A stretch of 64,000 nt of DNA, taken from contig OZ234497.1 in the NCBI GenBank assembly GCA_965153455.1, forward strand, positions 9,114,001 through 9,178,000, read 5' to 3'. A program made the position numbers and the translations under genes. Shown piece by piece: positions 1 to 12,017 of this stretch (its first letter is position 1; the number at the start of each line of letters is the position of its first letter). The notes beneath the pieces are model-generated. The model was not told where the DNA came from, did no database searches, and saw nothing but the letters and a program-made list of their open reading frames with translations. The stretch comes from Sphagnum compactum. Lineage: Eukaryota; Bryophyta; Sphagnopsida; Sphagnales.

Positions 1-130
1 TTTTATTATAAATATGTAATTCTTTCGGAATCAATAAGCATCTTCTCTTCTCTTATCTTATCTGTGAGTGTAAGTTATAATTCATAACCTCCCAATCAAA
101 AAACAGAAAGTAATTTATCTATGAAGGAAG

Positions 131-680
131 GTGGTTTGTTTGTTTTGTTTTGTTTACTTTTGTTTGTACAGATTGCATTCTTGGTCTCTTTGGTAAGCTC
201 TCGAGGAGGAGGGGTGCGTCGGCTTGGTTTCATGGCGTTTGGACTTGTGGTGTAGAAGTTCTTGAATATTGAATGGTTTCTTCACTGCAAATTAAATTAA
301 ATCATAGCTGAACATTTCGGAGGAATTGGAATGTGCCTTTGGTATTGTTGGAAAGATCTTGACGAGCAAGATTTAATGGAATTTATTTGGTAAGATTTTG
401 GATTCAGAATGTGGGAGATATTGATTGTAAAGTGATTTCTGCCACTGAAAATTAAAATAAATTTCAAAAAACCAGGTTTTGGAAGGAAAAAATCAGTTGA
501 GGACATGGTAACACTTGAAGTAGAAGGAATTGTGATGTGCCTTTGGCGGTGTTGGAAAGATATTGCAATGGGATATAAGTATACCTTGCAAAATAATGTC
601 ATATGTTGTGTCCACCCTACATTATAACGAGGTCACACTTGAGCCAATGAATGGCACAGGCCACACTAGTGTTTCTTGAA
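131..680 (+). repeat. Dispersed repeat R, copy 1
   Basis: This stretch aligns by eye with 45,020-45,440 and, for its first part, with 47,515-47,630. Shared landmarks in order are a TTTGTTTTGTTTTG start, CTTGGT.TCTTTGG.AAGCTCT, a TTGAATATTGAA/TTGATTATTGAA block, AAATTAAAT.AAATC, a GGAAAAATCAGTTGA block and a terminal ACAGGC.ACACTAGT. The copy holds an internal duplication: the GATGTGCCTTTGG..TGTTGGAAAGAT segment occurs twice. No coding capacity is visible. It may be a piece of a retroelement LTR or untranslated leader, but no LTR pair, primer-binding site or polyprotein was found. Confidence 0.6.
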
Positions 681-2239
681 AACGTAAAATCACAAGTGAT
701 CAAAGATAATCCAAAGTTATTAGAAAATTTATGTCCAAAACTTTGATTGAAAGTGTTTTATACTAACCTATTCAAAATTCAATAATACTAGCCAGTGTGA
801 TTGGTATATATAACTAGAAATTAGTAACTAATTGTCAATTTTATAGGTTTTCCATCACTTAAAACATATCTTAAAAAATATAGAGTACTAATTTTTTAAT
901 GAGACACTTATTATTCATCAATTCCAATGGCTATAATCAAAAGAAAAGGTAGGTCATACTCTATTTGGCCATGACAATCCACCAACTTTCAATTGATTCA
1001 TTTGGAATTAAAAGGTTGGAAGAGGATTGAAAGGAAAAATGTCTCTCATGTATTCTAAAAAAGAATGGAAAGTGTGTGTTCAGTTGTAGAATTTTCCATA
1101 TCAAAATTTTACACCTCCAAGCTTGCATGAAACCTTTCACTAATTTCGATGAAAATCTTCACCCTCTCACATGGCATGTTGATTTATCTTCACTTTGCTT
1201 CCACATGATGTGTCAAGTGTCTCATAGCATGGGCATTTGTACTTATGTGTGTGCTTGCCTCCTAACAACATTGATTGGATCTTGAAGGGGTTGTCAATGT
1301 TTGCAACTTTTTCTGCCCGCACCTTTGGAGTGTACCAAAACACAATCCATTGTTAATGATAACATTTTTTTGCCTCCCTCCCTCCTGCAAACCTTGTGCC
1401 ACCAACAGAACATGCCTACCTTTAACTCTCGGGGTTTGGAGTTGTTAGATGAGAGCCATAGCCCAAAGAGGAGTCACCCCATCATTGGTGTGTGTGTTCG
1501 AAGTGAAATTGTCATCCGACATAGTTGGGAATGATGTTGAAGGCATTCTTACAAACCAAGAAGATAACAAAGATACGCAATGTTGCAAATTCTAGAGGAG
1601 AAATCTGCAAAGAACAACCTACACCTAAACATGAAAGTGACATGCCATAACTAAAATCAATTTGCAACCAACAAGCAATTGTTAACAAGAAATCGCAGCA
1701 GCAAAGATAGAGAAGAAGAATGCTAACTGAAATGAAGTGTTACTGCAAGGATACAAATGGATCCATCTCTGGGCATACAATAGGACAACATCCTTGAGCA
1801 TTATGGCATTGAATAGGGCAAATGAATCACTGTGCCTTGGGTGATACAATTATGCTGCCCTGGGAAGAACACTCCAACTTTTCGAGAGTCATATATCTTG
1901 GGCAACATTGCTAAAAGATCTAAACCATTGATTTGATCTTATTGTCAAGAGTAGTTGTGAATGTAAAAGCTCTAAATTAGACAAGCATCTGAACTGATTT
2001 GGGCAGGTAGAAAAGGGTTGCAGTAATTGTTAGATGAATGTGCCATTAAAATGGAGACGAATTGGTTATGGATCGACATTAGCATAAAGGTCATAAGTGG
2101 GATAGACCATCAACCACTAATATTTGTGAATCCATGGCGGGGAGTGGATGTCTTTTATGGTGGGGATAAGTTGGAACAGGGAAAGTTCATTTAGCTGCTG
2201 ATTCCAAATTCCCCTCACCCAGATTCAAAATATACTTAG
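681..2239. other. Intergenic, nothing recognised
   Basis: This is moderately AT-rich unique-looking DNA. Short open frames at 1,076-1,285 and 1,301-1,534 show no recognisable domain and have no matching continuation in neighbouring frames. Confidence 0.5.
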
Positions 2240-5110
2240 AGATTCATGGGGGTAATTGCAAATTCCACATTCCTCGGTTTGGGGGAGGCTTAATGCCAGG
2301 GGCAGACTACTCCTCAGGGATTGTTGTGTTGTAGCATGTGTATATTGGGACACTTCAAGGCCTGGGAGTTGCAGCATTTCCTCACTGGAGGATGTATTGT
2401 TCCCTCTACCATTCATTGAGGAAGATAGGCTTTTCAGGGGAGGGATGGAATTTGTCCTCTTAGGGAAGGTGACTCTTCCCCAAGGAGCACTGGGAGAACA
2501 TACATGTGCTAGGGACAACCTGTGTTTCCTGGACAGCCAGACTTTGCTTGGGCATATTGTTGCACCATCATGGAATGGAGAACTTGGAGTTTCTGGGGGA
2601 ATGGAAACTTCCCTGTTTTGGGGATGTAGATTCTGAGGAACGTTCTTTTTCCCTTGGGAAGGATGGGGGTTCCCATGGAGACATTATTGATCTTGAGATG
2701 GTGTGGGGACATGGAAGTTCTCAGAAATGGTTTGGGAGCTGAGAAGTAGGATGGGAAGGGGGGGGCCGTGTGAAAACCAGGGTTGGTGAAGAGACGGTGG
2801 GGCCCAGGTTTTGTGAAGCAGCAGGTTTTGTTAATGGGGTGTGGTTAACCAGGGCTCAGGCCCTTTGGGTCAGGGCATCAACATCAACAAATCTGGCATT
2901 TAGAGGACATCACAGATTGTGTTGCATTTAATTTGTTGCTCATCTTCAGTGCTTGCCCCAGCCAACAAACCGTTGACACTGGCAGTTGCTGGGCAACTAG
3001 AAACTGGTGGTGGAATGGGCACTGCAGCAGATGGGGTGTGTGCTGATTCTGAAGTAGGGCATGCTGGATGACCTGAGGAACCTGCAGTACTATGATTGCC
3101 AGGAGATGTTCCACATAATTGGGACTGCTGCTGCTTGTGTCCACCTCTTGGCCCTCAAGCACCTGCACATGTCCCAGCTCCACAGATGCTACCAGCTCTG
3201 ATTCTTCAGGCTCCACCCTGTTTTCCCATCAAGAAACTTGTATCCATGATGCACAGATGCTTGATTGCAGTTCGTGTATTCTCCACAAATGTACCACCTG
3301 CATATCGATCTTGATCACATAGTTTGACTTTGAACCACAACTTGCTGCTTTTCCTTGGATCAGAGAAATCGCACCTAAGTTCTCATTTGCATGGCTATAA
3401 TCAGGCAGGAACCTTGCATTGAGGCTCATGTAACAAAGGATCATGATCAAAGCCCACAGGCACTACTGACATGTTTCCAGTTGGGGAGGGTGAAACAAAT
3501 TTGGTTGCAGCTCCAGAGTTGAGTTCCTGGGACTTGTGACACCAAAATCAACAGTGTAACATAAGGGAGCTTGACTGAAATAGGGCTGAGCAGCAGGAGG
3601 CCCTGGGATGATGATCTCCTTGTTCCAAACAAAACTGTCTTGTGATCTCAGAGTGGAAGACTGAAATGGCTCGATACCTGACGTAGTGAGTCATGGAACA
3701 TGGAACCTGCTGTTGCAGCAAAACATGCTGGTAAAAAATCACACATTCGTGAGAACAAGTAAAAATGTACATGTATATTACAAGCAGCTCAAGCATTGTC
3801 AAGCTGAGAAATGTACAGATTGATCGAGCAGGGCTCTACCATGTAGTAACAGTATGTTGCACTGTAAACCAGAGCCAGTCTGGAAAAATGTACCATGTGG
3901 GTAATCAACCACAAAGCCATGATGATCTTGACATCGTAGCTGCATGGGAAAAAACAGGAAATTTTCCAGAAAAGCTCCAATGAAACACCATGAGTAGGAA
4001 GAAGGGTACCTGGGCAACTCCTCATGGCTCTTTAACTGCTAGCTATGGCCTTTTGAACACGCAATGGTAGTCCTATCCTTGTAATTTTTTACTCCTTTTT
4101 CTTGGTTTCACCCCTACACAAAGATGGCATCCAACTGGGTATGTGTAATTTGACCTTGCTTTCTGAGGATCATCAGTATACATATACATTTGGTGGAGCA
4201 CTAACTGTGCTTGTTAGCTACAGGTCATTGTGCTTTCTAACCATCATATGCTAATTATCGCCATTTCCATGTCCAACTGATGATGGAAACTCTCCCTTCA
4301 TCAGATGTCTTTGAGCTCTTCAACTCCCTCACTCTCGAATGTATTCATGTGGAACAAATCATTGGAATGTCATCTTTGGGCTCTTTGCAGACTGTCCTGT
4401 TGTTATCCTTGCTTGAAAGTTTTTGGGCTGACTGGTGATTTTGTGCCTGTTGGTTGATACATTCTTAGACCTGTACTCATTTCTGAAGTTGGGGGTTTTC
4501 AAAGTCCTGCCAACCATCGCTCCAGAAGCTGCTTGTGATCTGCAACCATTTCACAAGATGGGAAATCTTTCAGTTTTGATCTGTCTTCCATGTTGAATGC
4601 ACCTCAAGTTTAACAATTTATCATTGATGAGCCCAAGAAAAGTTTGTGATGATCGTGACTGGAAAGAAGAGTCTGGATGGGTATCCAGAGTAACTAAATG
4701 GACATCCGGAGACACAGAATGGACATCAACAATACAATTATCAGCAATTAATCTCAGGTAGTTATCCTTTCGCAAATTTGACATTTTTCAGATCAAAAGA
4801 TTTGGCCTTCTCTCTGGGCTGAAGCCCAAATTGTATGCAGAACTTGAAACAGTCCTGTGACATGATGTTCTTGCATGAAAGAACTGTAGGAATTGGTTAA
4901 TCTGTGAACATGCTTACATGAGAATGCATTCTTCCAGTGAAATTTTGATGGAATTTGACATGAAGAGTTCCAAACTTTCTGGCAACCCAGGGCTTTGTAG
5001 CGACACATTTTCTTTCAAAACAGACTTGGGGGGCCATATATCACTAATAGATACTATTACCCAAATTGAAGTTGATGGAAGTTTTGTTAGCCCATGATAC
5101 CAGCAAATTG
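2240..5110 (+). pseudogene. Possible decayed leucine-rich-repeat gene
   Basis: Base composition here is richer than in the surrounding intergenic DNA, and several plus-strand segments read like leucine-rich repeats. The best runs 3,061-3,195, beginning MLDDLRNLQYYDCQEMFHII and ending in LLALKHLHMSQLHRCYQL before a stop. Another near 4,306-4,434 contains FNSLTLECIHVEQIIGMSSL. A third at 4,924-5,090 contains KLSGNPGLCS. The leucine spacing and the xLxxLxxL pattern resemble LRR regions of plant NB-LRR or receptor proteins. No NB-ARC or kinase motif is seen, stops and frame changes interrupt every piece, and no splice pattern joins them cleanly. It could equally be several unrelated exon relics. 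A profile search against LRR models would decide. Confidence 0.27.
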
Positions 5111-5523
5111 TCGACTCTAAAAGTTCAAACCCCCATGTGATTCCCATCCTTCCTACAGATACTGGAGCCAGTAACCCCAGCACCATGTAGAGACACTCCA
5201 CATGCAATCTTACAAAGAATCAGAGTCAAGAAAGAATCCCCAAAACTTGCATTATGCAATTTAGTACCCTGGAAATTGCTGGCGAAAAAGTTGAGAACCA
5301 AGGAGGCAGTTTGGAAGAGCCTTGGTGGGAGAAACTTGAGGCGAGAGAATACTTGAAGGTAGAAACCTGAACTAAATAAGCTGTAAGGATGCACAAGGCC
5401 ACGATCGAGTCTCAAACAGATCCATCCACATGCGCAAGAGGTCGTAAAGCCCTCGATTATTAGTGTACTTATTTTGAGATGAACACGAAAGGTAAGGAAA
5501 AGAGATGATAAACACGAAGAGAT

Positions 5524-5940
5524 TTATGCACCTCTGCTTGATTGCCTGGAAAGATTGGCAAGAACAGTTGCCCAGGACATGGCCTTAGCCGGTTCTTCCG
5601 ACGGCAATGAGGATGTAGATCTTCGCTCTCCTTCTTTAAGATCCAGAGAGGGAGAGCCGTAGCAGGGCACGAGCACAGCGAAACTATCCTCGAGATCATT
5701 GTGTGTGAAATCCGAGTGATGTGGTTCGAACCATCCGACAGACCAGTCGGAATCCTCGGAATCGGAGCCCGACAGGGAGATCCCATCCGATGGCACAATG
5801 ACAAGATCGAATTCAGAGTCCATCCTCTTCTCCTGCTTCCATTTCTTGCTTGATCCTTTGGGCCGTCGTCTTCTCCTAGGCGGCGGATCTGGCGATGCCT
5901 TTCTCGTGCTTTGCAAGAAGTGCGTCTCCTTCAGCGCCAT
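5524..5940 (-). CDS. Small acidic Ser/Asp-rich protein, function unknown
   Basis: This is an open frame of 138 aa with an ATG at 5,940. The frame stays open upstream, but the upstream residues look like untranslated sequence, so the MALKETH start is preferred. The N-terminal third is basic with a PRRRRRPKG cluster at residues 21-29, a plausible nuclear localisation signal. Then come a DSEFDLVIVPSDG block (41-53) and an acidic SGSDSEDSDWSVGWFEP block (57-73) ending in DSFAVLVPCYG (85-95). From memory, similar 'SDWSxGWFEP...SFAVLVPCY' cores occur in short uncharacterised land-plant proteins; no function is known to me. The C-terminus is uncertain, because a possible splice donor (AG before GTGCAT) sits at the stop, so a further exon downstream is possible. 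Codon use is mixed and GC-richer than the flanks, which supports a real gene. Confidence 0.6.
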   Translation of the reverse strand: MALKETHFLQSTRKASPDPPPRRRRRPKGSSKKWKQEKRMDSEFDLVIVPSDGISLSGSDSEDSDWSVGWFEPHHSDFTHNDLEDSFAVLVPCYGSPSLDLKEGERRSTSSLPSEEPAKAMSWATVLANLSRQSSRGA

Positions 5941-7336
5941 TTTCTGTTGCGTTTTGATCTTTGCATGCGATGATGATAAAACGAGGAGGGAGAAGAACAA
6001 AATTATTACAACAGCTTCATGTACATTATCAATGTCAGGGCAGACAGGGAGAAATGGCCATAAGGACCTTACGTGAATGACAAGAAAAGACTGTTCAAAG
6101 GTATATCCCTGGAGAGACAAACGGAATGGCGATAATTGCGATAAGGATTCTTCTCGACAAACTGCGAAAGACTCGCCGACGACAAAATCTATTATGTACA
6201 ACCGGAGGCAGATCCCGAGTACTTACAATTGCGAAAGTTTTCGTCGGTATACACAGACGACTGCTTTTTTGCACAACAATCGAAAACAGCAGCAACAGCA
6301 GCAAACGATGTTACTCAAGCATCTATATATCGATTTGATGTTGCCAAACTGACAGGACGATCAATGATGAAAACCTACCAGGAGGAGAAGAATAAGAATT
6401 GAGTTTTCAAACACTGTTTAAAAAAGAATCCGGAGAAGAATCTGCATAGTTTGCGTGCGGTCTGGAAACCACAAAAAGAAGCTCCACCAAGTTGCGACTA
6501 TGTACAATATGTACGATAGGGAAGGAGGAGGAAAAACTAATAAACAAACTACAAACGCTCTTGAGCAGTGAAGTCGAATTTCACAAAAAATGGGTGCCAA
6601 ACGGTTCCCTTCTCCTTCCTTAAGCCGTCGTCCGTCCTCCGCAGTGGTAACACGGCCCTCTTTCCGAGGACGCAAATAATAATCTCGAAATAACTCGGCA
6701 ACAACAACAAGAAAGAAAGAGAAAAAAACAGAATGAATCCAGCATGTACACTGCCGGGCCTCGCGCAATTTGCAACGAACGGTCCCAGACTTCCTCCCGC
6801 CCGTCCTTTGCGCCGACTGGTATGACGACGCAAAATTGAAGCTTCTCCGTGGCGAAGCGACAAAGCAAGGGAGAAGAAAGAAAGAAAAAAGGAAAGAAAT
6901 CTAACGTGAATGAGAAAACAAGGAAAGAAATGGAACACGGAGAGAGAGAGAGAGAGAGACACACACACACACACACACACACAAGAGCCAGAGACAGAGA
7001 AGCTGATAGAAAAAAGGAGTGGAAGTGGGACAGAGACGATGATGAGAGTGGTATGTACAATAGAGCGAACGAGAAGGGACGAGAAAGATATCAACGAAAA
7101 CGGGAAGAGGAGAGGAGGAGTATGGAACGTGCCCGAGCTTCACCCGTGCACCGCACTCCTCGCAATATGATGAAGAAGGTGACGATGGAAGCTTTCTCTT
7201 CTGTTTGTGTAACTCGTAGCAAAAGAGTGACGACAACGCCAACCACAACAGAGAAGGAAAAAAAGAAAAAAAAACACGAAAGGAGTGTGTCGGATACGCG
7301 CTCGCTCCACCGCTCCCAATGAGAACACGATATTCC
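5941..7336. other. 5' flank of the small-protein gene, microsatellite-rich
   Basis: This is purine/pyrimidine-skewed DNA with a GCA-rich stretch near 6,285-6,305 and a long compound GA/CA repeat. All open frames across it are driven by low complexity. It probably holds the transcription start and leader of the minus-strand gene at 5,524-5,940, possibly with a leader intron; no start site can be fixed from sequence. Confidence 0.4.
6940..6983. repeat. Compound (GA)n-(CA)n microsatellite
   Basis: About ten GA units pass directly into about eleven CA units. The repeat creates long spurious open frames on both strands. Confidence 0.97.
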
Positions 7337-7537
7337 GCCACGCGTCAGAAGCTGAGTGAGTGGGACCCAGCTAACTGAGTAATAAGCCACGCGTCAAAAT
7401 ATCAGTGGGTAGCATCAAACCAACACCTCACTACACATGAAGACGTGTGAATGGGCCAAGGAGGAGAAACGAGTGGACAGAAAATGAGTCACATCCCAAT
7501 GACGGGGAGACACGTGGCAGTGGACAGAGTTCACGTG
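7337..7537 (-). promoter_or_regulatory. ABRE/G-box and CE3-like motif cluster
   Basis: Two identical 11-mers, GCCACGCGTCA, lie 49 bp apart at 7,337-7,347 and 7,386-7,396. Two CACGTG palindromes in CACGTGGc/t context lie 21 bp apart at 7,511-7,516 and 7,532-7,537, and a GACGTGTG lies at 7,442. CACGTGGC is the classical abscisic-acid response element core bound by bZIP factors, and ACGCGT is the core of coupling element CE3. The pairing of both types within 200 bp suggests a stress- or ABA-responsive promoter. The nearest downstream gene is the minus-strand small-protein gene (ATG 5,940). The target and direction are inferred. Confidence 0.5.
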
Positions 7538-8049
7538 GTGATATAGGCATTCCGTGCGCTTTTACCTGCGGTCTTGAAACGTAAATCCAGGTGCTTTTGC
7601 TCTCGACTATTTGCGCCCTCAATTCTGGCTCCGTATGTGTCTCTCCATGTTGTTGCTCTTCTCGTACTGTGTGTCTTTGAGGTGAGGATTCTCCAATGTT
7701 TTTGCAGAGGCAGATGCAAAATCAAAGAGGATTTTGCAGTGTTTTTCCACAGCAAAGTTGAATGAATGTTTCCCAGCAGCGTCATAATACACATCTCCAA
7801 AAAGCTGTGTGTGTGTATGTGTGGTTTGCACATTCTTGTGCAATGGAGTTTTTTGTTAGTATCAAGGAACAGACTATACATCAATTGCAGAATAAGTAAA
7901 TAAATTTTATTTTATGTTTTTTGAATGGAAGTCATTAAGCACCACCACCACCAAATCTGAAATCAGTTGTGAAGATTGCCAAATTTCTCACTACCAGGAA
8001 TTGTGCAGCGAAGGTGAAGTCGACGTGCCACTGTGAGTGAGCCCTGTTG

Positions 8050-8303
8050 TAACATCTTGTTGATGGAGGTAGGTAGTCAGTCTGTTGCAGTTATTCTGAC
8101 AGATGTTTGTTGATTATCAAGACTGGCTTTTGATGATCCCAGTGTTGGCACCTCTCCACTAAACAGCACCTTTTTCCAACATCTTGTCGAAGTAGATAGT
8201 CAGTCTGTTGCAGTTATTCCAACAGAAGTTTGTTGCATAAAACATCAAGAATGGCTTTAGATGACGTGACTGTTGAAACCTTTGACTAAACAGCACCTTT
8301 TTT
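8050..8303. repeat. Diverged tandem duplication, about 125 bp
   Basis: Two units share AACATCTTGT, GTCAGTCTGTTGCAGTTATT (starting 8,076 and 8,199), a GTTTGTTG block and ACTAAACAGCACCTTTTT (8,158 and 8,285). Spacing drifts between 123 and 127 bp because of small indels. It is non-coding and lies downstream of the CMP-KDO synthetase gene. Confidence 0.85.
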
Positions 8304-8550
8304 CTCTTCTTTCTCACAGAGAAATGTAACAACATTTCAGGATTAAAACTGATAGAGCAAAATCAGGATATATCCAAATTGCAATCTTCTCTAGCAAACT
8401 GGAAATATCTTTCATAAGAATAGAGAAATCTCCATTCTCGCGATGAAGAAAAAACCTACAGCAAGTTTAACACTTCTTCAAGAAGCCACAGAAAGTTCCA
8501 AACTAGGAAAGACAAAAGCAAACAAAAAACACACAGCAGTATGAACGAAG

Positions 8551-8650
8551 TGCCAGTCTCACACTTGTTCAGGGACCATCAACAGTAGTATGTATGATAG
8601 TGACTTAACTACCACAACTTCCCCACTGACTTTGTCAGCTCCCTACAGTG
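8551..8650. repeat. Dispersed repeat S, copy 1
   Basis: The segment matches 59,348-59,440. Both read TTGTTCAGG.ACCATCAAC, then ATGCATGA/ATGTATGATAGTGAC, CACAACTTCCCCA.TGAC and CTCCCTACA. Both copies lie within 1.5 kb downstream of a minus-strand gene. An open frame of 148 codons that starts in this repeat (8,590-9,036) has no recognisable domain. Confidence 0.6.
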
Positions 8651-9155
8651 GGTTAAGGCCAGTGAAAAGCACCAACCTGCGAACCGAGTTTCTGCTGCAA
8701 ATCTGGAAGCAATGGGAAGACTCAGCCATACTTCTGGCTAGCAACAGACCACAACACAAAGACAAGACAAAAAACAGACCAACAGAAAGGGAAAAGCAGA
8801 ACTTCAAAGGAAAGGACAGCAGGGAACAAACAAAGAACCAGTGGGCTTACAAGAAGCTCCCCACTTACAAGACTCTAAACAATATCATTCTGAAAACTCC
8901 AAAAGCTGAAATTCCAAAAGGAATTTGTCTTTCTAGCAAACTGGAAATGCAGAAAATGATGACCATTGACACAGAATTTCTCTTGACCAGGAGAAGATAT
9001 TTCACAGCTTCTGGGGGTTTAGCCACTTCTTACTAGTGTTCTGCAATGTGTAACACAAAGTAGGCACAAAAGAAAAAAGGTAGGCACAGGCACTTATTGG
9101 AATCTAATCTGATGGTTCTTACATGATGGGCATTTTATCGACTGTGTTCAGATGG

Positions 9156-11975
9156 TCACAAGATATGATGAGATTGCATCAGCGCTTCAACTTTGGCAAG
9201 GTCTTCAGGTGTGTCTACACCATGTGCATCATGATCGACCTTGATCACCTGCACAAATTGACACAGTTGCAAGTTCAGGCTGAAGAGGATTTTTGGAGTT
9301 CCTTTCAACTTTCATGAAACACCAAGTATCTCCCCCTAAATGTCATAGAAACCCTACATTTGTCCTACCTTGCAGAAGATGAAGACACAAATTCAGCTAC
9401 ATATAGATGATTTGCTGGAACATGATCTGCACATCTTGAGGGTGGCAAGATCAATAAGAGTTCATGACTTGATGCAAGAGAAGAGCATGCTGGCAACATG
9501 GAGGGAAACAGTGAAGATCACATACTTTCATTTTGTATCCATTTTCAAGCACTTTGAGCTGCTCAAGGTCTTCCTGTAACTGTAAAGGTGTTGGTTTCAT
9601 GTTTGCATACACTGCAAGAAACTTGGCATCATAGCACTGCAACCACAACTCCCTAAATCAGACAAAATGGTATAAGGTCCATGGTGGTCAAAGAATAACA
9701 GATGCATAGAGTTCATTTTCACTTATGTCCTGTGCAAATTTTGTCTTTGTAACAGTTCTTGTGAAAATTCAACCAGAAATCCAAACCTAATGTCTTTGAA
9801 AGGCACAAGGCTGAACTTCATGTTCAGCAGAGAAGACACCAATCAAAACAAGGGAAGCAGCTAAATACAGACACATGAGCATAAATGACCTACTTGTATG
9901 CCAAGGTGCAACAAATAGGGAAACCTTGTGTTTACCGTCCCTTTCCTGCACACCACAAGATTAGTAACTGGAAATGTCAAGAGGAGATGATTTGCTGAAT
10001 AACAAATGATACTGGACATAAAGTTGGCACCAGAGTGACCCCATCAATGTGAAAGAAGCTGGAGAACTCAAGTTTTTTGGTTTAAGTTTCTGGTCATAAG
10101 GTTCCTGGTCACAGAATCTAGAGTGTTGTGAAAGACGAAGAATCAGATTTCACGAAAAACGGCACAAATGGAAGCTTTAGTTTGTTTAGATAAAGACAGG
10201 AGATACACAGTAAACATGTCTACTGCCATGTGGGTGATAATCTATGAGGACTTACTTGTTATGGGGAACCAGACCTCGTGAGAAGTAAATGGCGTAACCA
10301 TTTTGATCGGTGACACATTTTACCCGATTTGTATCCAGTGCATCTTCTGGCTTCAGGGCTGTGACGGCTGTACTGTACACAGCATCTGGAGCCCTCTGCT
10401 CCAACATTTCACACACTTTCCTCAGGAGATGAAGCAACTTGCAATCAGAATACTTCAATTGCCTACAAGTGTTTTTTTCGCACATTAAAACTGATTACAT
10501 GTCACAGAGCAGCATAAAGATTCCATGAACATCAGGGTCACAGCACAACTAGTACAGGTTTATGCACAAACTCAAACTCCAAACTCCACAAGATAGATGA
10601 TGAAATAGTGACCTTCCTGTTTCACGCACTAGACTGTCCCTAGGCCTTTATTCACTGTTGACAACAGTGCTAAGCATGCCCTGCTGACTTATGTTTAAAT
10701 TAGAATGAGGAATGGGAAGTACCTGCAATGCCAAGACAACACCATCAATGATTGCAGGATCAATGAGTGGCTCATCACCTTGAATGTTCACCACAATATT
10801 GTATTTTGTTTTTAGCTTCCCCAGTGCCTCACTGCAGCGCACTGTCCCTGTAGATGAAATCTTTGAAATGAATCTCATACCCACACCACTAACCACAATC
10901 TAAAACACATCATAGTACACATGACAATTTTCTTTACCCTAATCCCTGACACTTTGTCTCGAACAAGATGAACGGGAAGAGTAGTAGTAAGGCATGCAGA
11001 GTTCCAAGCAAAACAGGAATCACCACAGCAAAATTGGGATTGATGGATATACCATTCTCACAGGACTGAGATGTCATAACAACCGTGGCACCAAATCCAC
11101 GACAACAGTCTGCAATTCTCTCATCATCTGTTGCCACCACTGCATGATTCCCAAGTTGCACATGTCACAACAAGTGTTGAGGTTTCCTTTAAAGGGCAAT
11201 CTGCCACCCTCCTCATCCTACACTGATTTGTAAAGAAGTTGTAGATGAAGGTGTGTGTTTCACCACATACTTCAGAGATCCAAGGTAAAACACAAAACCC
11301 ATGATCCTCTCAAAAAAGCATGCAGGAGAATATGGCCCAAGTTTGGTGACTAAGAAGTAGGATTTAAAAGGAGTGGGAAAATGGAGAGCGATGCAACAGT
11401 CTAAATCTGATTCATTCTTGCCGATGTACTCATTCAAACAGGGTTTGTAACAACCACCACAATCTCAAGAGAAGAGGCTTAAAACTCAGGGTTTAGACAT
11501 ACCTACAGCTTCTAGAGCAGTAGCCTGCACGGCTTGCTCCCATGTCCTCTGCAAAGTACAGACACACAGATCAGCTTCAGATTCGAGTAGTACTGTAAGA
11601 GAAGGAAATGAGCAGCAGCCATGAGAGCATGCAATGAGAACCCCTGAGGGTAACATGCAGAGCAACGTGCGACGTGCAGTATGAGATGTCGCAATGTGGC
11701 CGTGAAGATCTGCTTGATGCTGCCGTCGTGGCAGGGAGGGAAAGAGTGGCAGGCAGAAAGGGAGAGGGGGAGAGAACCTGGATCATCGGCTTGCCCAAAA
11801 TGTGAGCCAGGGGCTTGCCTTCGAAGCGTGACGATTGGAAACGCGCGGGGATGATCCCGACCGCCCGCCTGCGTCCTCCACTGCACAGCGAGCGTCTGTA
11901 GAAGTAAGCAGCGGCTGTGAGACTGATGGCAGCTGCGCCTCCAGCGACTGCGGATTGCAGTAGGCTGGGCGCCAT
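9156..11975 (-). CDS. KDSB: CMP-KDO synthetase (3-deoxy-manno-octulosonate cytidylyltransferase)
   Basis: The enzyme activates KDO with CTP to CMP-KDO, used in plants for rhamnogalacturonan II. Eight exons join in phase: 11,975-11,778; 11,548-11,503; 11,139-11,053; 10,847-10,723; 10,395-10,256; 9,945-9,894; 9,636-9,526; 9,248-9,156 (stop included). All introns are GT-AG. The product is 283 aa, close to the usual plant length. A hydrophobic N-terminal segment (about 9-26) followed by RR fits the membrane anchor of plant CKS. Family motifs in order are IIPARFQSSRFEGKPL (41-56), VVATDDERIADCC (from 82), QGDEPLID (133-140), GYAIYFSRG (185-193), FPYLLHLGIQ (207-216), EDLEQLKVLENGYKMK (238-253) and HGVDTPEDL (262-270). 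The chosen ATG lies just before the anchor. No disabling change is seen. Confidence 0.95.
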
Positions 11976-12017
11976 TCATACACAGGCTCTTGGTCTTTGC
12001 TTCCCCTGTAGCAGCTT

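Noticed and set aside
5715-5735. GGTTCGAACC as a tRNA T-loop
   Set aside because: It is a palindrome inside the coding sequence of the small acidic protein with no acceptor or anticodon stems around it; no tRNA or rRNA gene was found in the window.
6849-7341. Long overlapping open frames on both strands
   Set aside because: They are produced by the GA/CA microsatellite and purine-rich sequence; no domain is present and both strands are equally open.
8590-9036. 148-codon plus-strand frame
   Set aside because: It starts inside dispersed repeat S and has no recognisable domain or conservation that I can see; it lies past the 3' end of the KDSB gene.
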